Positions 17,112 to 26,845 of a DNA stretch of 64,000 bases are shown one piece after another. The stretch covers positions 744,001 through 808,000 of the forward strand of contig NC_009464.1 in the NCBI RefSeq assembly GCF_000063445.1, in the 5' to 3' direction. The notes beneath the pieces were generated by a model, which worked only from the letters and a program-made list of their open reading frames with translations, did not search any database and was not told the DNA's origin. This DNA comes from Methanocella arvoryzae MRE50 (GTDB lineage Archaea > Halobacteriota > Methanocellia > Methanocellales > Methanocellaceae). Both the position numbers and the translations under genes were made by a program. Within the stretch, counting starts at the first letter, position 1. The number at the start of each line of letters is the position of its first letter.

Positions 17112-17909
17112 TCACACCATAAGCTTCTTCTGTATCTGTTCAACAGGCAGGAACATCCTCGGGCATGCTGCCGCGCAAGCGCCGCACTTTACACAGCGGA
17201 TGTTGTTAAAGCTCGGCCTGCCAAACTCCATGTCGATGGCCCTGGTGGGGCAGGAGGATGCGCAGGTGCCGCAGCCCATGCACAGAGAGTTCTGGATAAC
17301 CTTGGTATTCAGGTCGCAGCCACAGTGGTAGCCGCCGACCTCGCCAGCCATGAAGGGCTTGAGGTAGTCCATGTCGCCGGTGACAGCCGCAATGCAGAAG
17401 TTGTAGATGACTTCCGGTGCGGGCGGGCAGCCGGGGATGTACGCGTCGACCTTGACCAGCTTGTTGATGGGCACGAACGACTCGTGCTGCGGCTGGTTTG
17501 CCTGGCCGCCACGGCAGAAGTTGCAGACGCAGCCCGTTGCTGCGCAGCCGCCGAGCGCCACTACGAGGCCCGACTTCTCCCGTGCTTCCTTAATCAGGTG
17601 TACGCTGTGCTCGTCCTGAAGGCACACAGAGCCTTCAACGATCGAGATATCGATCTTGCCTTCCGGCAATTCTCTCTGGTCTGCGAGGGTCAGGTTGTAA
17701 ACCATGTCCACTGCGCCCAGGATATCAAGCAGCTTTTCGTAGGTGTCCGCAAGCGATACGAGACAGCCTGTGCAGCCGCTTAAGTGAACGTATGCAATCT
17801 TTGGCTTAGCCACTTTTACTTCCTCCGATTTAGTTGGTACCGGGGCCGCCGTAGTTTCCACTTTCGGCGCTCCAGTTATGATCCCCTTAACTTTGTCGAA
17901 TATTCCCAT
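17112..17909 (-). CDS. frhG: Coenzyme F420-reducing hydrogenase, gamma (small) subunit
   Basis: The electron-transfer small subunit of the group 3 [NiFe] hydrogenase. Cysteines for the proximal cluster are in LSGCTGCLVSL and IPGCPPAPE. A central CVCNFCRGG segment is present, and two ferredoxin-type motifs at the C-terminus (CMGCGTCASSCP and CVKCGACAAACP) hold two 4Fe-4S clusters. It has an unusual Ala/Pro/Val/Thr-rich N-terminal extension of about 38 residues before the first strand, possibly a flexible linker. The start overlaps the frhD end by 23 bases. Confidence 0.95.
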   Translation of the reverse strand: MGIFDKVKGIITGAPKVETTAAPVPTKSEEVKVAKPKIAYVHLSGCTGCLVSLADTYEKLLDILGAVDMVYNLTLADQRELPEGKIDISIVEGSVCLQDEHSVHLIKEAREKSGLVVALGGCAATGCVCNFCRGGQANQPQHESFVPINKLVKVDAYIPGCPPAPEVIYNFCIAAVTGDMDYLKPFMAGEVGGYHCGCDLNTKVIQNSLCMGCGTCASSCPTRAIDMEFGRPSFNNIRCVKCGACAAACPRMFLPVEQIQKKLMV

Positions 17910-18369
17910 AGTCGATCCCTAGCTCTTCGAATACCATTCTGATGGCCTGGGGAATCGCTTTTTCTACATCCTCGGTGAGTTCCCAGACAATATCAGGCTC
18001 GGAAACCTTCGCCGGCTGACATCCGATGACCACGATGTTGACCTTGTCCTTAATTGCGTGCAATGGTTCGGACAGGGTCCAGTTGTGGGCATCCTGGAAT
18101 TTTCCCTTGGGCAGTTCATCCACTGTGAATTTCCGCAGCGAGCCTGGTTTTGCTTTCCAGTCGATGCAGTCCAGGATGATGAGTTTTTTGCAGGTCTCGT
18201 CGAGAAGGGTGAAGATGAGGTGCGGTGCACCCGTACCAGCATCTATGACCCTTATGCCAGGCGGTAGCTCGTATTTCGAGAGTTCCTCGGCGACTCGCGG
18301 ACCAAATCCGTCGTCCTGGAAAAGGACGTTGCCGCAGCCAACTACTAAGGTTTCCTGTTCCAACATCAT
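17887..18369 (-). CDS. frhD: Hydrogenase maturation endopeptidase
   Basis: Removes the C-terminal peptide of FrhA after nickel insertion. The HycI/HyaD family mark GCGNVLFQDDGFGPRV contains the conserved Asp for nickel binding. Further marks are VIDAGTGAPH and a region LDCIDWKAKPG. The start is at the ATGATG overlapping the frhA stop (18369 or 18366); longer in-frame extension into frhA is an artefact. At about 160 residues it is of normal length. Its position directly after frhA matches known frh operons. Confidence 0.93.
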   Translation of the reverse strand: MMLEQETLVVGCGNVLFQDDGFGPRVAEELSKYELPPGIRVIDAGTGAPHLIFTLLDETCKKLIILDCIDWKAKPGSLRKFTVDELPKGKFQDAHNWTLSEPLHAIKDKVNIVVIGCQPAKVSEPDIVWELTEDVEKAIPQAIRMVFEELGIDYGNIRQS

Positions 18370-19619
18370 ATGTTGCCCTCGGCTACGAGCGAGCCCTCCT
18401 CGTCGATCACAATCATGTGTGTCGAACAGGAGACGCAGGGGTCGTAAGCCCTGACAACATATTCCGCCCACTTGTAGTGCTGGCCTTCGCAAGCCTTGCC
18501 GACTGTAAGGATATTCCACGTGGTGGCTACCAGACAGTTGTAGTAGGTGATCTTGCCGTCCTTCACCTTAGCAGTGTGGACGTTGACACCTCTGGGGGCT
18601 TCCTGAGGTCCGACACCGAGCCTCTGGCCGTCGCCGCCCGACTCGGGTGGCTTGTTCATGGTGGGCTTGGTGGTGTCAAGCTGGGTTGCGAGTTCCCTTG
18701 CCTTTGCGAGGGTTAAGGGTATCTCCATCTGTCTTGCGATGTTGATGGCCATGGCGCCCTTGGGGTCGAAGCCGAAGCAGTCCTTCGCGCCGAACCCTGC
18801 GAACCTGGTCATCCTTGCCTTCGGGCCGCCTTCGACTGCCTTGCCGCCGATGAGGGGTGCAGTGCCGCAGGCTTCCTCGCCGACCTCTGCCTTGGGGTAC
18901 CAGGACCTCGGGGTAACCTCGGTGAACCTGTAGAAGTACTCCTGCTCGAAAAGGTCTGCGTTGCCGTAGTGCAGGTCTGTGGCCATGAGCTCGTTGTCGT
19001 GGACACCGAGGGTCTTGGGGACGTCGGAGTTCTTGAACGCGTTGAGCATAGCCTCGTTCTGTTCCTTCATGATCGGCTCGTATTCCTTCAGCATCTCGAG
19101 GATCTTCCTCTTGGCAGCCTCGGAGATGTTGTGCTGCATACCGCCGACCCTGATGTTCGGGGCGTGGATTGCTTCTCCACCGGTGATGTCTACAATTGCC
19201 TGTCCGATCTTCCTCAGCTTCTGGATCCTGACGGTTGCGGCGAGCGCACCGTTGGGGTCTGCCTTAAAGAAGTCCGGGAGCAGTAGTAGGTTGTGGAGGG
19301 GGTGGCTGTGGAGCTTGTTGCCCATGTTGCACAGGTGCTTCAGCACGACGCCGTCCTTCGGCGGGGTGATGCCGAGCGCCCTGTCAATCGCATCAGTCGA
19401 TGCGCTGGCGTGGGTAATGGGGCAGATGCCGCAGAACCTGGACGATGCAACAGGCGCGAACTCCATTGGCTTTCCGGTTATAAACTTTTCAAATCCTCTG
19501 ACGGGAGTGGTGCTCAGGTAGTTACCCTGGGTAACAATCCCGTTGTCGTCCACTTCAAGGACTAACTTGGCGTGTCCTTCGTGTCGAGTTGTCGGTGATA
19601 CTACTACTGTTTGACTCAA
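18366..19619 (-). CDS. frhA: Coenzyme F420-reducing hydrogenase, alpha (large) subunit
   Basis: Contains the [NiFe] active site that splits H2. The N-terminal ligand motif RFCGICPITHA is near residue 62 and the C-terminal motif DPCVSCSTH near residue 395. The 16 residues after that His (MIVIDEEGSL...) would be cut off by FrhD. The start is a TTG at 19619 with GAGGCGG before it; no ATG upstream is plausible, and the first residues SQTVVVSPTTRHEGHAKL are as expected. It is the first gene of frhADGB. A TATA box lies about 40 bases upstream. Confidence 0.96.
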   Translation of the reverse strand: MSQTVVVSPTTRHEGHAKLVLEVDDNGIVTQGNYLSTTPVRGFEKFITGKPMEFAPVASSRFCGICPITHASASTDAIDRALGITPPKDGVVLKHLCNMGNKLHSHPLHNLLLLPDFFKADPNGALAATVRIQKLRKIGQAIVDITGGEAIHAPNIRVGGMQHNISEAAKRKILEMLKEYEPIMKEQNEAMLNAFKNSDVPKTLGVHDNELMATDLHYGNADLFEQEYFYRFTEVTPRSWYPKAEVGEEACGTAPLIGGKAVEGGPKARMTRFAGFGAKDCFGFDPKGAMAINIARQMEIPLTLAKARELATQLDTTKPTMNKPPESGGDGQRLGVGPQEAPRGVNVHTAKVKDGKITYYNCLVATTWNILTVGKACEGQHYKWAEYVVRAYDPCVSCSTHMIVIDEEGSLVAEGNI

Positions 19620-19656
19620 ATATACCGCCTCTAGGTTATCTTTTCACTCCGCTACC

Positions 19657-19667
19657 TTATATAAATT
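19657..19667 (-). promoter_or_regulatory. TATA box of frhADGB
   Basis: On the minus strand the text TTTATATAAG lies about 38-48 bases before the frhA TTG. It is a good archaeal TATA match and predicts transcription starting near 19630. The region between the frh and Hyf-like operons (19620-20142) is otherwise AT-rich with no gene; an imperfect AT palindrome (TTAATTATTAATAATTA) near 19965 could bind a regulator. Confidence 0.55.
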
Positions 19668-20114
19668 TTCTCTTTTGAGACTAATTTTGTAAGTGATATA
19701 TAAATGTTTACTTATAAAAAATACAAGAGGGCATTTGCATGCGCTCCTGTCAGCATATGTGCGATACCTTAATAACTGATAAGTGTATATTGGTAGTCTT
19801 TTTTTACCCGGGCACTGCCAGCACAAGGATACAGAAAAGACATACAAACGATTAAAATATATATGTAATCCATTATAAATCCCCCGGTAGATACCCAGGC
19901 GTAAGTCATACAATATATTATGTAAGCTACGGCTGTAAATCTGCGCCAGATAGTTTACCAGTATTTTAATTATTAATAATTATCATTTATCTGCGATACC
20001 TTCATACAGCAAGCGTTTAGGCAAATAGTTGCCCTCTACGAAAGATTTAAGCTTTAAAGCGGAATCTAAGGGACTCACAAAGTGGGGTCCTTAAAACGAG
20101 GCCAATTCACGGAT

Positions 20115-20126
20115 TGTTATTTATAT
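20115..20126 (+). promoter_or_regulatory. TATA-like box before the complex-I-like operon
   Basis: TGTTATTTATAT ends about 16 bases before the first ATG at 20143, where GGGAGG also lies. The spacing would give a very short leader. This is the only good TATA match near that start. Confidence 0.4.
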
Positions 20127-20142
20127 CGGCGAAGGGAGGCGT

Positions 20143-22188
20143 ATGCAGGTGAAACTGGAATACCTGTTTGCAGCACTGGTCCTGACGTCCCTTATCGGCG
20201 CCTGCGGCGCCATCGTATTACGAAGAAACAAGTATTGTGCTTATGTGGCTTTTGGCGCCGCTACTATGACATCGGTAATTGGCGCCACCCTCGCCGCAGT
20301 TATACTCCTGGGCCCTGGACTCAACCCGGAACTCAGCCCGGGGTTACGGATGATACTACCGATGTATACTCCGTTCGGGGAGATGTCATTCACAGTAGAT
20401 CCCCTGAGCGCTTTCTTTATCCTGGCTATTTCTATTGTGGGTTTTGCGGTCTCCGTCTACTCGATCGGGTATTCCCGGGAATACGTGGGCAAGTACAGCA
20501 TCGGCCTGCTGGGATCGATCTTTAACCTCTTCCTGCTCTCGATGATACTCGTAGTCACGGCTGGTAACGCAATACAGTTCCTCATCGTCTGGGAGGTAAT
20601 GTCGATCCTCTCTTACCTGCTGGTCGTATACGAGAACCGGAAGAAAGAGGCCGTCAGCGCAGGCTTCCTGTACATCGTAATGACCCACCTGGGCACGGCC
20701 TTTATTACTGTAGGATTCCTGCTGCTCGCGACGACCACGGGGTCGTTTGACTTTGCCTCGTTCAAGGGTGCCGGAGCGGCACTGCCGGAACTGGTGAAAA
20801 GCTTAGCTTTCGTCCTGTTCCTCATCGGCTTCGGCACCAAGGCAGGCATCATGCCGCTGCACGTCTGGCTGCCGTATGCCCACCCGGCTGCGCCCAGCAA
20901 TGTATCGGCGCTGATGTCGGGCGTGATGGTCAAGACGGCCATCTACATGCTTATCCGCTGCATTTTCGAGTTCCTGGGCGTGGCCGATACCTGGTGGGGC
21001 CTGCTCGTCCTGCTGGTGGCCTCACTATCCGCAGTGCTCGGGGTCCTGTTCGCCCTGAACGAGACTGACCTGAAGCGCCTGCTCGCGTACTCCACGGTGG
21101 AAAACGTAGGGATCATCCTGATAGCGATCGGCGCTTCGATGGTATTCGTGAGCTACGGGCTTAAAGAACTGGCAGCGCTGGCCCTCATTGCTGCGCTGTT
21201 CCACGCGTTCAACCATTCGCTGTTCAAAGCGCTCCTGTTCATGGGTGCTGGCTCGGTCCTCTACGCAGTTCACACCAAAAACATCGAGCTGATGGGCGGC
21301 CTCGCAAAGCGCATGCCATGGACGGGCGTCTTCTTCTTCGTGGGTGCCCTGTCGATCTCGGCTATTCCCCCGCTGAACGGCTTCGTCAGCGAATGGCTGA
21401 TCTTCCAGTCGCTGTTGCTGTCATTCAACTTCCCGGAGATGATCGTCAAGATCCTCATCCCGGTCACGATAGGCATGCTCGCACTAACCGGAGCGCTGGC
21501 CGCCGCCTGCTTTGTCAGGGCATACGGCATAGCCTTCCTGGCAGCGCCGAGGACGGAGCACGCCGCAGAGGCGAAGGATGTGCCGGTGACAATGCTTGCC
21601 GGCATGGCGATCCTGGCAGTACTTTGTGTAGTGACAGGACTGATGTCAGTCTTCATTGTCCCGGCTATCGACAGCGTCACAGCCACCATCATCGGCACCA
21701 GCGTGGCCTCGAAGATGACATACGGCATTGTCATGGAGCCGGTCGTCACGTCGTTCTCGGGCATGTCTCCGCTGGCGATAGGCGCGCTGATGATAGTGCT
21801 ACTGCCAGCCGTATACCTTATTACCCGTTATTATGGCGGCAGGAGAAAGATTGTCCTGGGAGATACCTGGGACTGCGGCACCAGGCTCTCCCACAGGAAC
21901 GAGTACACGGGCACTGCGTACGCTAAATCGATCAACATGATCTTCAGCGCCATCTACCGACCCAGCAAGGAACTGGTGGCCCGGCCGACGGCTTCGCCGT
22001 ACATCAGCAAGGAGCTGACGTACGCGGACCATACCGAGCCGCTCTTCGAAAAGTACCTGTACAACCCTCTTGCGGGCTTTGTCGTAAAGCTCGCACGGCG
22101 GCTGAGCTTCATCCAGACAGGCAGCATTCAGGCGTACCTGACCTATATCTTCATCACGCTGGTACTGCTCCTGATCATCTTCAGGTGA
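20143..22188 (+). CDS. hyfB: HyfB-like membrane subunit of a complex-I-related (Ehr-type) complex
   Basis: A proton/sodium-antiporter-like subunit of the NuoL/M/N family, 681 residues with about 16 hydrophobic spans. Family marks include the glutamate in LIVWEVMSILSYLLVVYE, the lysine in GFGTKAGIMPLHVWLPYAHP, and HAFNHSLFKALLFMGAG. A hydrophilic C-terminal loop precedes the last span. The start ATG has GGGAGG upstream. It is first of six linked genes in HyfB-C-E-F-G-I order. The large subunit of the complex lacks nickel ligands, so HyfB describes homology, not hydrogenase function. Ion pumping is expected from the family. Confidence 0.88.
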   Translation: MQVKLEYLFAALVLTSLIGACGAIVLRRNKYCAYVAFGAATMTSVIGATLAAVILLGPGLNPELSPGLRMILPMYTPFGEMSFTVDPLSAFFILAISIVGFAVSVYSIGYSREYVGKYSIGLLGSIFNLFLLSMILVVTAGNAIQFLIVWEVMSILSYLLVVYENRKKEAVSAGFLYIVMTHLGTAFITVGFLLLATTTGSFDFASFKGAGAALPELVKSLAFVLFLIGFGTKAGIMPLHVWLPYAHPAAPSNVSALMSGVMVKTAIYMLIRCIFEFLGVADTWWGLLVLLVASLSAVLGVLFALNETDLKRLLAYSTVENVGIILIAIGASMVFVSYGLKELAALALIAALFHAFNHSLFKALLFMGAGSVLYAVHTKNIELMGGLAKRMPWTGVFFFVGALSISAIPPLNGFVSEWLIFQSLLLSFNFPEMIVKILIPVTIGMLALTGALAAACFVRAYGIAFLAAPRTEHAAEAKDVPVTMLAGMAILAVLCVVTGLMSVFIVPAIDSVTATIIGTSVASKMTYGIVMEPVVTSFSGMSPLAIGALMIVLLPAVYLITRYYGGRRKIVLGDTWDCGTRLSHRNEYTGTAYAKSINMIFSAIYRPSKELVARPTASPYISKELTYADHTEPLFEKYLYNPLAGFVVKLARRLSFIQTGSIQAYLTYIFITLVLLLIIFR

Positions 22189-22192
22189 TCCC

Positions 22193-23134
22193 ATGGAACC
22201 GGTCCAAATAGCCTTAATAGTCCTCCAGTCGGCGTTCATCGTCGCCATCTCTCCCCTGATCACGGGCGTGATCAGAAAGCTCAAGGCGCTGATGCAGAGC
22301 CGTAAAGGGGCGAGCGTCTTCCAGCCTTACTTCGACCTCTACAAACTGTTCCGCAAGGAATCGGTAGTCTCCAGTAATGCATCGTGGGTCTTTCACCTGA
22401 CGCCCTACGTCTGCATGGCAGCGGTACTGGTGGCTGTCCTTATGGTGCCGGTGATCTCGACGACCTCGCTGAGCTTCATGGGCGATCTCATTGTCGTGGT
22501 ATACATGCTGACCATGATGCGCTTCTTCATGGCCCTTTCTGCCCTGGATACTGGCAGTGCTTTCGGCGGCATGGGCAGCAGCAGGGAAATGACGATCTCC
22601 GCCATCGCAGAGCCCACGATGCTGCTCGCCATCTTTACAATGGCACTAATCGCCGGCACGACCAGCCTTGGAGACATCTCCTACCAGCTCTCAGTCAATG
22701 GGCTGGAGCTGATCAGGCCTTCCCTGTTCCTCGGCTTCGCCGCCCTCTTCATCGTCACGCTGGCTGAGAACGCCCGCGTCCCGGTAGATAACCCGGCCAC
22801 CCACCTGGAGCTCACTATGATACACGAGGGCATGATCCTCGAGTACTCCGGGAAACAGCTGGCGCTGATGGAGCTATCCTCGATGGTCAAGCTGGCGCTG
22901 TTCCTCACCATCCTGGCCAACGTCTTCCTGCCATGGGGTATAGCCACCAGCCTGGCTCCCGCAGGCCTCGCAATAGGGCTGGTCGCGCTGCTGGTAAAGA
23001 TTCTGATCATGGCAGGCGCCATAGCCTACATCGAGTCCTGCATGGCAAAGCTGCGGCTGTTCCGCCTGCCGAACCTGCTAACCGTATCGTTCACGCTCGC
23101 GCTGCTGGCCGTCATGTCGTACTATATACTGTGA
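22193..23134 (+). CDS. hyfC: HyfC-like (NuoH-related) membrane subunit
   Basis: A membrane anchor linking the soluble module to the pump, related to NuoH. It has eight hydrophobic spans over 313 residues, with GVIRKLKALMQSRKGASVFQ at the N-terminal cytoplasmic loop and ENARVPVDNPATHLELTMIH near residue 190. That is the conserved acidic loop at the quinone-like cavity in complex I homologues. It starts four bases after hyfB. Confidence 0.9.
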   Translation: MEPVQIALIVLQSAFIVAISPLITGVIRKLKALMQSRKGASVFQPYFDLYKLFRKESVVSSNASWVFHLTPYVCMAAVLVAVLMVPVISTTSLSFMGDLIVVVYMLTMMRFFMALSALDTGSAFGGMGSSREMTISAIAEPTMLLAIFTMALIAGTTSLGDISYQLSVNGLELIRPSLFLGFAALFIVTLAENARVPVDNPATHLELTMIHEGMILEYSGKQLALMELSSMVKLALFLTILANVFLPWGIATSLAPAGLAIGLVALLVKILIMAGAIAYIESCMAKLRLFRLPNLLTVSFTLALLAVMSYYIL

Positions 23135-23143
23135 GGCTTTCAA

Positions 23144-23806
23144 ATGGTTGACATATCCCTCGGAAACAACATCATCAACGGCCTCGCGGTCGTAATCTTT
23201 TTGACGACGTTCCTCATCGTCGCCCACACCCGCCTGTACCCCTGGGTGAGAACCCTCGCCATCCAGTCGCTGGCGCTGGGGCTGCTGGGAGCGGCGGTCG
23301 CGTACTTTACCGGCAGTCCGCACATCTATCTGGTCGCGGCGCTGACGATCATCATCAAAGCGTTCATCATCCCCAGGTTCATCGAATACACGATGAACCG
23401 CATCAACGTCGACAGGGAAGTGGAGATGATGCTCAACGTCCCGGCGTCGCTGCTGGTTGCGGGCGGCCTGGCGATCCTCTCGTACTTCATCACCGAGCCG
23501 ATCATAGCCCAGGGCAGCGCCATCACTAAGAACTGCCTCGCGATATCCATCGCAGTCGTCCTCATCGGCTTCTTTATCATGATCAGCCGCAGAAAGGCGA
23601 TCACCCAGATCATGGGCCTGATGGTGATGGAGAACGGGCTGTTCCTGGCGGCGATCTCTACGTCATACGGCATGCCCCTCATAGTCGAAATAGGAGTCTT
23701 CTTCGATATCCTGGTAGGAGTGCTCATCATGGGCATCTTCGCCTTCCAGATCAACAAGACGTTCGATACGATTGATACAGGCATCCTCAGGAGGCTGAGA
23801 GATTGA
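23144..23806 (+). CDS. hyfE: HyfE-like membrane subunit
   Basis: This 220-residue protein has six or seven hydrophobic spans and matches the hydrogenase-4 component E/NuoK-like arrangement: LIVAHTRLYPWVRTLAIQS near the N-terminus and MGLMVMENGLFLAAIS with a buried glutamate near residue 165. GAGG precedes the ATG at 23144. Its stop overlaps the hyfF start. Confidence 0.87.
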   Translation: MVDISLGNNIINGLAVVIFLTTFLIVAHTRLYPWVRTLAIQSLALGLLGAAVAYFTGSPHIYLVAALTIIIKAFIIPRFIEYTMNRINVDREVEMMLNVPASLLVAGGLAILSYFITEPIIAQGSAITKNCLAISIAVVLIGFFIMISRRKAITQIMGLMVMENGLFLAAISTSYGMPLIVEIGVFFDILVGVLIMGIFAFQINKTFDTIDTGILRRLRD

Positions 23807-25266
23807 TTATCGAAACGCTGCTGATCATACCCCTGATAACAGCCGCGCTATGTTACCTGATCAAGCATAAGCGGACAGTCGAGATAGTGAGCACACTGGG
23901 CGCCCTGGCAATAATGGCGGGCTGTGTATATCTCGCATACACTGTTTTTACCAGAGGGCCGGTTTCAGGCGGCCTGTGGTACGTGGACAGCCTCGGCGCC
24001 TACATGCTGGTCATCATCTCCTTCATCGGCCTTGCAGCTGCCATCTACTCGATAGGCTACCTGGGCTACGAGTACAAGGAGAAGAAGATAGACCTCGGCA
24101 GGCTGCGCTACTACTTCACGTTCTTCCACGTCTTCATCTTCACCATGCTGCTGGTCTGCACATCCAGTAACCTGGGCATTATGTGGATAGCGATAGAGGC
24201 TACCACACTGGCTTCCGCCTTCCTGGTCGGCTTTTATAACAAGGATACCTCAGTGGAGGCTGCCTGGAAATATATCATCATCTGCTCCGTGGGCATTACG
24301 CTGGCGCTGCTGGGCACGATCCTGCTCTACGCCTCTTCAGTTAACACGCTGGGAGAATCTGCAGATGCGCTCAACTGGCCGATGCTGGCGGAGAAAGCTA
24401 AGAGCCTGGATCCCACACTGCTAAAGATCGCCTTCATACTGGTGATCATCGGCTATGGCACCAAGGCAGGCTTCGCCCCGATGCACACCTGGCTGCCGGA
24501 CGCCCACAGTGAAGCGCCTACGCCGATCAGCGGCCTGCTTTCGGGAGTGCTGTTGAACTGCGCCATGTACGGTATCCTGCGGTATCATATCATAACGACA
24601 AATGCGCTGGGCCCTGACTTCTCCGGGACGCTGCTGATCGTCTTCGGTTTGCTGTCGCTTGCAGCAGCCGCCGCCTTCATCATCATCCAGAAGGATTACA
24701 AGCGACTGCTGGCTTACTCCAGCATAGAGCACATGGGCATCATCGCCATCGGCTTCGGAATTGGCGGTGCTGTAGGAATCTTCGGCGCACTGCTCCACAT
24801 CCTCAATCACGCCGTCACCAAGTCGCTCATGTTCTTCGGCGCAGGTAACATCCTGCTGAAGTTCAAGACCAAGAACATCGACGAGGTAAAAGGCATCGCT
24901 GCGCTAATGCCCTGGACAGCCATGTGCTTCGTGGCCGGAGCCCTGGCGATAACCGGCTCGCCCCCGTTCAGCATTTTCGTCAGCGAGATCATCATCCTGA
25001 TAGCCGGTTTTACTCAGGGCAACATAGTTGTCAGCGTCCTGTACCTGCTCCTGCTGGTGATCATCTTCGCGGGATTCATGTACCATGTGGGCAGGATGGT
25101 GTTCGGAGAGCCTGCCCCGGGCACAATCAAAGGTGAGCCCAACTACCTGGGCCTGTGCGTAATGGCAGTCCTGTTACTCGCCACGCTGATCATGGGTGTC
25201 TACGTCCCACTGGCACTCAGCGACATACTGACCCAGATTGTGACCATCTTCGGAGGCTCCGTATGA
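23803..25266 (+). CDS. hyfF: HyfF-like antiporter membrane subunit
   Basis: The second NuoL/M/N-type subunit, 487 residues and about 14 spans. Key text: IMWIAIEATTLASAFLVGFY with the conserved glutamate, GYGTKAGFAPMHTWLPDAHS, YKRLLAYSSIEHMG, and HILNHAVTKSLMFFGAGN. The start codon is TTG at 23803, overlapping the previous stop, with AGGAGG eight bases before it. With HyfB this gives the complex two antiporter-like modules. Confidence 0.9.
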   Translation: MIIETLLIIPLITAALCYLIKHKRTVEIVSTLGALAIMAGCVYLAYTVFTRGPVSGGLWYVDSLGAYMLVIISFIGLAAAIYSIGYLGYEYKEKKIDLGRLRYYFTFFHVFIFTMLLVCTSSNLGIMWIAIEATTLASAFLVGFYNKDTSVEAAWKYIIICSVGITLALLGTILLYASSVNTLGESADALNWPMLAEKAKSLDPTLLKIAFILVIIGYGTKAGFAPMHTWLPDAHSEAPTPISGLLSGVLLNCAMYGILRYHIITTNALGPDFSGTLLIVFGLLSLAAAAAFIIIQKDYKRLLAYSSIEHMGIIAIGFGIGGAVGIFGALLHILNHAVTKSLMFFGAGNILLKFKTKNIDEVKGIAALMPWTAMCFVAGALAITGSPPFSIFVSEIIILIAGFTQGNIVVSVLYLLLLVIIFAGFMYHVGRMVFGEPAPGTIKGEPNYLGLCVMAVLLLATLIMGVYVPLALSDILTQIVTIFGGSV

Positions 25267-26837
25267 CAGCTAAAAACATAACCAACGAGATCACCGCCGC
25301 TTTCGGCGAAGAGATGGCGTCGGCAAGAGATGTCGGGAACAACGTGTTCGTCAGGGCAGGCAAAGACGCACTTCCCTACGTAGCATCCTTTGTGGCAAAA
25401 AGATACGGGGCGTCACTGGCGACGCTGCACGTGGCAGACACAAGACAGATGACCGGCGGGTACACGATGTACGCGGTGATGCCGGTTGCGTCGGAAAACC
25501 TGATCGTCAGCATCGAAGCAGAAGTGCCTGAATCGCCTGGAACTTTCCAGTCCCTGACACCCATGATCTACTCGGCCAACTGGTTCGAGAGGGAGATCGC
25601 TGACATGTTCGGGCTTACTCCGGTCGGGCACCCGGACCTCAGGCCGCTCGTGCTGTACGATACATGGCCTGAGGATTACCACCCGCTGCGAAAAGATGCC
25701 CCGGGCAGGCCGCCTAAAGTGGACACCTACTACCCTTATCACAGGGTCGAAGGTGAAGGCGTCTTTGAGATACCGGTCGGTCCGGTGCACGCAGGCGTCA
25801 TCGAGCCCGGCCACTTCCGCTTCAGTGTGGCCGGCGAACCCGTCCTCATGTTAGAGATCCGCATGGGCTATGTGCATAAAGGCATCGAGAAGATCTCCGA
25901 AAGCATGACCTACGACAAGGGAGTATTCCTCTCGGAGCGCACCTCGGGCGACAATGGAATGGCCCATTCGACAGCGTACTGCCAGGCAGTAGAACAGCTT
26001 GCCGGCATAGAGGTGCCAGACAGGGCGCGGTATATCAGGACCGTGTTTCTGGAGATGGAGAGGATCTACAATCACCTGGGCGACGTAGGCGGCATATCCC
26101 TCGATACGGCATACAATGTCGGCGCTCAGCATGCCTATATTTTGAGAGAGCGAATGCTGCAGCTGAACGAGTGTATAACAGGCAGCAGGCTGTTGAGATC
26201 GGTTAACAAGATAGGAGGCGTGAGACAGGACCTGACCCGGGAGGATATAGAGAAGATCAGGACTGCAATAATCAAAGCCAAGCTGGACTTTAAGGACTTC
26301 GTGGATCTCGTGAACAGGCAGACATCCATCCTGGACAGGACTGAGACGACTGGCAAGCTACCCCTGGAGGCCGCAGTGAGCCTGAACATCGTAGGGCCGG
26401 GAGCCCGGGCCAGCGGTGTCAGCCGGGATGTCCGGAGGGACCACCCCTACGCAGCCTACAGCGATCTAAACTTCGCCGTCCATATCCGGAAAGAGGGTGA
26501 TGTTAATGCCCGCATGCAGGTGAAGATAGGCGAGATTTACGAGTCCATGAGCATAATAGAGCAAGCGCTGGACAGGCTGCCTGCAGGAAAGATCAGAGCA
26601 GCTACGGGCAATATCCCCCAGGGTCGAGTCGGCATCAGCCTCGTGGAAGCACCGAGAGGCGAGCTGCTCCACTGGATTTTATCGGGCGAGAACGACCGGC
26701 CGTTCAGGCATAAGATCAGAGACCCGTCGTTCTGCAACTGGCTGGCCATGGAAATCGCGACGCCGGGCAACATAGTTCCGGACTTCCCGCTGGTGAACAA
26801 GAGCTTTAACCTGTCCTATTCGGGTAACGATCTGTAG
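25263..26837 (+). CDS. hyfG: HyfG-like large subunit (NuoC-NuoD fusion) lacking all [NiFe] ligands
   Basis: 524 residues. The N-terminal 150 residues match NuoC (NWFEREIADMFGLTPVGHPD, then LRPLVLYDTWPEDYHPLRKD). The remainder matches the NuoD/hydrogenase large subunit (GPVHAGVIEPGHFRF, GYVHKGIEK, NHLGDVGG). In true hydrogenase-4 type proteins the first site reads RxCGxCG; here it is ERTSGDNG (225-232). The second site DPCxxC is DPSFCNW (487-493). All four nickel-binding cysteines are therefore replaced. The protein cannot hold a [NiFe] centre and instead resembles the Ehr complexes described as links between complex I and group 4 hydrogenases. The start ATG overlaps the hyfF stop (ATGA). Confidence 0.9.
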   Translation: MTAKNITNEITAAFGEEMASARDVGNNVFVRAGKDALPYVASFVAKRYGASLATLHVADTRQMTGGYTMYAVMPVASENLIVSIEAEVPESPGTFQSLTPMIYSANWFEREIADMFGLTPVGHPDLRPLVLYDTWPEDYHPLRKDAPGRPPKVDTYYPYHRVEGEGVFEIPVGPVHAGVIEPGHFRFSVAGEPVLMLEIRMGYVHKGIEKISESMTYDKGVFLSERTSGDNGMAHSTAYCQAVEQLAGIEVPDRARYIRTVFLEMERIYNHLGDVGGISLDTAYNVGAQHAYILRERMLQLNECITGSRLLRSVNKIGGVRQDLTREDIEKIRTAIIKAKLDFKDFVDLVNRQTSILDRTETTGKLPLEAAVSLNIVGPGARASGVSRDVRRDHPYAAYSDLNFAVHIRKEGDVNARMQVKIGEIYESMSIIEQALDRLPAGKIRAATGNIPQGRVGISLVEAPRGELLHWILSGENDRPFRHKIRDPSFCNWLAMEIATPGNIVPDFPLVNKSFNLSYSGNDL

Positions 26838-26845
26838 GTGAAAAA

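Noticed and set aside
20143-26837. Hydrogenase-4 or Ech-type energy-converting hydrogenase
   Set aside because: Gene order and subunits fit, but all four nickel-binding cysteines of the large subunit are replaced.
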